Below are positions 61,122 through 64,000 of a DNA stretch of 64,000 nucleotides, piece after piece. Position 1 is the first letter of the stretch, and each line of letters opens with the position of its first letter. The stretch covers positions 286,507-350,506 of the forward strand of contig JAOATL010000004.1 in the NCBI GenBank assembly GCA_030158125.1, given 5' to 3'. The notes beneath the pieces are model-generated. The model searched no databases, was not told where the DNA came from, and was given only the letters and a program-made list of their open reading frames with translations. The position numbers and the translations under genes were made by a program. Origin of the DNA: Limnohabitans sp. GTDB lineage: Bacteria > Pseudomonadota > Gammaproteobacteria > Burkholderiales > Burkholderiaceae_C.

Positions 61122-62371
61122 CGGTCAATCTCTCCAAACACAATGTCCATGGTTCCAATGATGGCCACTGCGTCGGCCAACATGTGGCCACGGGCCATTT
61201 CATCAAGGGTCGCCAGATGGGCATAGCCCGGGGCACGGATTTTCAAACGATAAGGTTTGTTGGCGCCATCGCTGACGAGGTAGATGCCAAACTCACCTTT
61301 GGGGTGCTCTACGGCTGCATAAGCTTGGCCTTCGGGCACATGGAAACCTTCTGTGAAAAGTTTGAAGTGGTGAATCAAACCTTCCATGTTGGTCTTCATG
61401 GACTCACGTGATGGCGGAGCCACCTTGTGGTTGTCGGTAATGACCGGACCAGGATTGACGCGCAACCACTTGATACATTGCTGAATGATGCTGTTGGATT
61501 CGCGCATTTCTTGCATGCGAACCAAGTAGCGGTCGTAGCTGTCACCTGTTTTGCCAACAGGCACATCAAACGCAACTTTGTCATAGGCGTCGTAGGGCTG
61601 CGTTTTACGCAAGTCCCAGGCGATGCCAGAGCCGCGCAACATGGGACCTGTCATACCCAAGTTCAGAGCGCGCTCTGCGGACACCACACCAATGCCAACT
61701 GTGCGTTGCTTCCAAATGCGGTTGTCGGTAAGCAATGTTTCGTACTCGTCGATGCACTTGGGGAAACGGTTGGTGAAATCTTCAATGAAATCGAGCAATG
61801 AACCTTGGCGATTCACATTCAATTCGGCAATGGCTTTGGCATTGCGAATTTTGTTGACTTGGTATTGCGCCATGGTGTCTGGCAAGTCACGGTAGACACC
61901 ACCTGGGCGGAAATACGCAGCATGCATGCGGGCACCGGACACAGCCTCGTACATGTCAAACAAGTCTTCACGCTCGCGGAATGCATAAATCAAAACAGTG
62001 GAACTGCCGCAATCGTTGGCGTGTGAGCCCAACCACATCAGGTGGTTGAGCAAGCGCGTGATTTCAGAGAACATCACACGGATGTACTGCGCACGCTCGG
62101 GCACTTCAATGCCCAGCAATTTTTCAATGGCCAAGCAGTAGGCATGCTCATTGGACATCATGGACACATAGTCCAATCGGTCCATGTAAGGCAAGGACTG
62201 AATGTAGGTTTTGGTTTCGGCCAACTTTTCGGTGGCACGGTGCAACAAGCCAATGTGCGGGTCGGCACGCTGCACAACCTCGCCATCAAGCTCGAGCACC
62301 AGGCGCAAAACGCCGTGGGCTGCAGGATGCTGCGGTCCGAAGTTCAGGGTGTAGTTTTTAATTTCTGCCAT
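61118..62371 (-). CDS. nuoD: NADH-quinone oxidoreductase subunit D
   Basis: A 417-residue subunit related to the large subunit of NiFe hydrogenase; it forms the quinone pocket with NuoB. Conserved segments are [40 protein letters not shown] (with the pocket His and nearby Tyr in [20 protein letters not shown]) and [20 protein letters not shown]. It is a separate gene from nuoC, unlike the nuoCD fusion of E. coli. nuoC precedes by 24 bases and nuoE overlaps its stop. Confidence 0.97.
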   Translation of the reverse strand: MAEIKNYTLNFGPQHPAAHGVLRLVLELDGEVVQRADPHIGLLHRATEKLAETKTYIQSLPYMDRLDYVSMMSNEHAYCLAIEKLLGIEVPERAQYIRVMFSEITRLLNHLMWLGSHANDCGSSTVLIYAFREREDLFDMYEAVSGARMHAAYFRPGGVYRDLPDTMAQYQVNKIRNAKAIAELNVNRQGSLLDFIEDFTNRFPKCIDEYETLLTDNRIWKQRTVGIGVVSAERALNLGMTGPMLRGSGIAWDLRKTQPYDAYDKVAFDVPVGKTGDSYDRYLVRMQEMRESNSIIQQCIKWLRVNPGPVITDNHKVAPPSRESMKTNMEGLIHHFKLFTEGFHVPEGQAYAAVEHPKGEFGIYLVSDGANKPYRLKIRAPGYAHLATLDEMARGHMLADAVAIIGTMDIVFGEIDR

Positions 62372-62395
62372 GTTGATTCACACGAACGCTAACGC

Positions 62396-63001
62396 TCAGT
62401 GCAGGCCTCCGTATTTCTCTTCGCGAATGATGCGCGGTGTAATTTCGCGAGGCTCGATGGACACAGGCTCGTAAACCACACGGGCACGCTCAGCGTCATA
62501 GCGCATTTCGACGTGGCCGGTGACAGGGAAATCTTTGCGGAAAGGATGGCCAATAAAACCATAGTCCGTCAAGATTCTGCGCAGGTCGGGGTGACCTTCA
62601 AACACAATGCCATAGAGGTCAAATGCTTCACGCTCGTACCAGTTGGCCGCATTCCACAAATTCATGACAGACGCCACCAAAGGCAGGTCGTCTTCTGGGC
62701 AACGAACCATGACACGCACACGCTGGTTGAGGGCCACTGACAACAAGTGAACCACCACGCCAAAACGAGGACCTTCGTCGCCCACTTCACGATACGTGGA
62801 ATAGTCCATACCGCAAAGATCCATGAGCTGGTCAAATTTGCACAAAGGCGCATCACGCAAGGCTTGCATAACCGCTAAGTAATTGGCGGCATTCACGTGA
62901 ACTGTGACTTCGCCCAATGCCAACGCCACTTGGGTGACCTGATCGCCCAGGACTTGCGTCAGATTTTGTTGGAGTTGTTCGGGATGAATTGAAAAAGTCA
63001 T
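62396..63001 (-). CDS. nuoC: NADH-quinone oxidoreductase subunit C
   Basis: 201 residues from the ATG at 63001 ([20 protein letters not shown]); an upstream frame extension to 63025 is not needed. The 30-kDa subunit signature is [20 protein letters not shown] followed by [18 protein letters not shown]. It forms the connecting part of the peripheral arm without cofactors. It lies ten bases after nuoB and 24 before nuoD. Confidence 0.96.
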   Translation of the reverse strand: MTFSIHPEQLQQNLTQVLGDQVTQVALALGEVTVHVNAANYLAVMQALRDAPLCKFDQLMDLCGMDYSTYREVGDEGPRFGVVVHLLSVALNQRVRVMVRCPEDDLPLVASVMNLWNAANWYEREAFDLYGIVFEGHPDLRRILTDYGFIGHPFRKDFPVTGHVEMRYDAERARVVYEPVSIEPREITPRIIREEKYGGLH

Positions 63002-63011
63002 GGTGCTTCTT

Positions 63012-63491
63012 TCAAACCCGCGCAATGGTTTGTGTGCGGCGAATTTTTTGCTGCAACTGGATGATGCCGTAAATCAGGGCCTCAGCCGTGGGCGGGCAAC
63101 CCGGCACATACACATCCACAGGTACGATGCGATCGCATCCGCGCACCACAGAATAGCTGTAGTGGTAGTAGCCACCACCATTGGCACATGAGCCCATTGA
63201 AATGACCCAACGTGGCTCTGACATTTGGTCGTAGACCTTGCGCAAAGCTGGCGCCATTTTGTTGGTGAGCGTGCCTGCCACAATCATCAAATCACTCTGC
63301 CGGGGACTGGCACGGAACACCTCAGCGCCAAAACGCGCCAAGTCGTAACGCGCTGTGGCGGCATGCATCATTTCAACCGCGCAGCAAGCCAAACCAAAGG
63401 TCATGGGCCACAAAGAACCTGTCTTGGCCCAATTCACCACAGAGTCATAACTCGTGGTGATGAAGCCTTCTTTCATCACGCCTTCAATCAT
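63012..63491 (-). CDS. nuoB: NADH-quinone oxidoreductase subunit B
   Basis: A 159-residue subunit binding cluster N2, the last 4Fe-4S centre before quinone. The adjacent ligand cysteines are in [15 protein letters not shown]; the others are in [20 protein letters not shown] and [33 protein letters not shown] is also a strong family segment. The Ile-Glu-Gly-Val start ([10 protein letters not shown]) and length are typical for betaproteobacteria. It is 37 bases after nuoA. Confidence 0.97.
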   Translation of the reverse strand: MIEGVMKEGFITTSYDSVVNWAKTGSLWPMTFGLACCAVEMMHAATARYDLARFGAEVFRASPRQSDLMIVAGTLTNKMAPALRKVYDQMSEPRWVISMGSCANGGGYYHYSYSVVRGCDRIVPVDVYVPGCPPTAEALIYGIIQLQQKIRRTQTIARV

Positions 63492-63528
63492 CGTTCACAT
63501 CCTTGTTGAAGCACACATTCAAAATGGA

Positions 63529-63891
63529 TCATTCCCAATCCAGGGCGCCTTTTTTCCACTCGTAGACAAAACCCACAACCAGAATGGCCAGAAAAATAAC
63601 GACCGCCACAAAACCTGCAACACCCACCTCCTTCAAGGCCACCGCCCAAGGAAACAAAAATGCAATTTCAAGGTCAAACAGGATGAACAAAATCGCCACC
63701 AGATAGTAGCGAACGTCAAATTTCATTCGAGCGTCTTCAAAAGCTTCAAAGCCGCATTCGTACGGGGAGTTTTTTGCAGCGTCGGGACGGTTGGGGCCTA
63801 AGATGTAACCCAAAACCTGGGGGAGTATGCCGACTGCGACACCTACCAAAATGAACAACAAGATAGGGAGGTATTGGTCAAGATTGGGCAT
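63529..63891 (-). CDS. nuoA: NADH-quinone oxidoreductase subunit A
   Basis: A 120-residue, three-helix membrane subunit, first gene of the nuo operon. Signatures are [20 protein letters not shown] (the long loop with the redox-sensitive Cys) and [20 protein letters not shown] with conserved acidic residues. The ATG is at 63891. The region upstream holds a perfect hairpin and, 54 bases away, the end of tRNA-Leu on the same strand. A common transcript with the tRNA is possible. Confidence 0.97.
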   Translation of the reverse strand: MPNLDQYLPILLFILVGVAVGILPQVLGYILGPNRPDAAKNSPYECGFEAFEDARMKFDVRYYLVAILFILFDLEIAFLFPWAVALKEVGVAGFVAVVIFLAILVVGFVYEWKKGALDWE

Positions 63892-63912
63892 GGAGTTTGA
63901 TCACCGTTGAAG

Positions 63913-63934
63913 CGCTGGGTGATCACACCCAGCG
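63913..63934 (-). repeat. Hairpin between tRNA-Leu and nuoA
   Basis: CGCTGGGTG-ATCA-CACCCAGCG is a perfect 9-base stem with a four-base loop, between the tRNA 3' end (63946) and the nuoA start (63891). No T-run follows on the minus strand, so it is unlikely to be a simple terminator. It may be a processing or leader structure of the nuo mRNA. Confidence 0.65.
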
Positions 63935-63945
63935 ACTCTCTGTGT

Positions 63946-64000
63946 TGGTGCCGTCGGCGAGACTCGAACTCGCACAGCTTTCGCCACTACCCCCTCAAGA
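63946..64000 (-). tRNA. tRNA-Leu(GAG), 3' part; 5' end outside window
   Basis: The reverse strand reads through an anticodon loop TTGAGGG (anticodon GAG at 63994-63996), a long class II variable arm (GTGGCGAAAGCTGT region), a T arm GCGAG-TTCGAGT-CTCGC, the 3' acceptor strand CGACGGC, the discriminator A and an encoded CCA (63946-63948). The D arm and the 5' acceptor strand lie beyond position 64000. The large variable arm and the GAG anticodon identify a leucine tRNA. A leucine tRNA just upstream of nuoA is common in Burkholderiales. Confidence 0.92.

Overview
The window is ordinary chromosome from a betaproteobacterium, most likely order Burkholderiales and close to Comamonadaceae. This rests on gene order and protein type, not on a database search: dapA-bamC, coaBC-dut, pyrG-kdsA-eno-ftsB, Bug-type solute receptors with a TctABC transporter, a 14-gene nuo operon with separate nuoC and nuoD behind tRNA-Leu, and DUF6352 and DUF1178 proteins. 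Coding density is very high. Many neighbours overlap by 1-20 bases, and there is no gene-free stretch over 300 bases. I see no insertion sequence, prophage, CRISPR array or rRNA.

Layout. 1-3971: a fused ATP-grasp/alpha-E protein, a transglutaminase-like protein and a RidA protein. 4040-4902: an AT-rich upstream region and an orphan OmpR-type regulator with an atypical receiver. 4912-9296: parC and parE. 9423-12154: a methyltransferase, dapA, bamC and a bidirectional terminator. 12167-15950: a small Ala/Pro lipoprotein, a RoxA-like oxygenase, a SlyD-like isomerase, dut and coaBC. 16029-21503: pyrG, kdsA, eno, ftsB, pnuC and a ribosylnicotinamide kinase-like ATPase. 21523-28079: hslO, a gamma carbonic anhydrase, a DUF455 protein, a D-serine dehydratase-like enzyme, xerD coupled to an orphan Bug receptor, and an AEC permease.

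28076-37538: queG, tsaE, amiC, a PfkB kinase, a DedA protein, mutL, an MFS exporter, miaA, arfB and a 47-codon Lys-rich ORF. This resembles the enterobacterial queG-tsaE-amiB-mutL-miaA cluster with genes inserted. 37563-42759: DUF6352, an SBF-family transporter, an N-acyl-D-amino-acid deacylase-like enzyme and arginase in a tight unit, then a TRIC-type channel. 42907-48307: a complete tripartite tricarboxylate transporter, an Ldh2-family dehydrogenase and an aminotransferase, with two palindromes between the last two. 48314-64000: the reverse-strand complex I operon nuoA-N, followed by a NUDIX hydrolase and a DUF1178 protein, and preceded by a partial tRNA-Leu(GAG).

No clear new defence or mobile system is present. 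The best leads are the uncharacterised ATP-grasp/alpha-E/transglutaminase unit, the SBF-deacylase-arginase operon, the NAD-salvage pair with a possible zinc motif, the degenerate-receiver regulator, and several unexplained inverted repeats in gene leaders.
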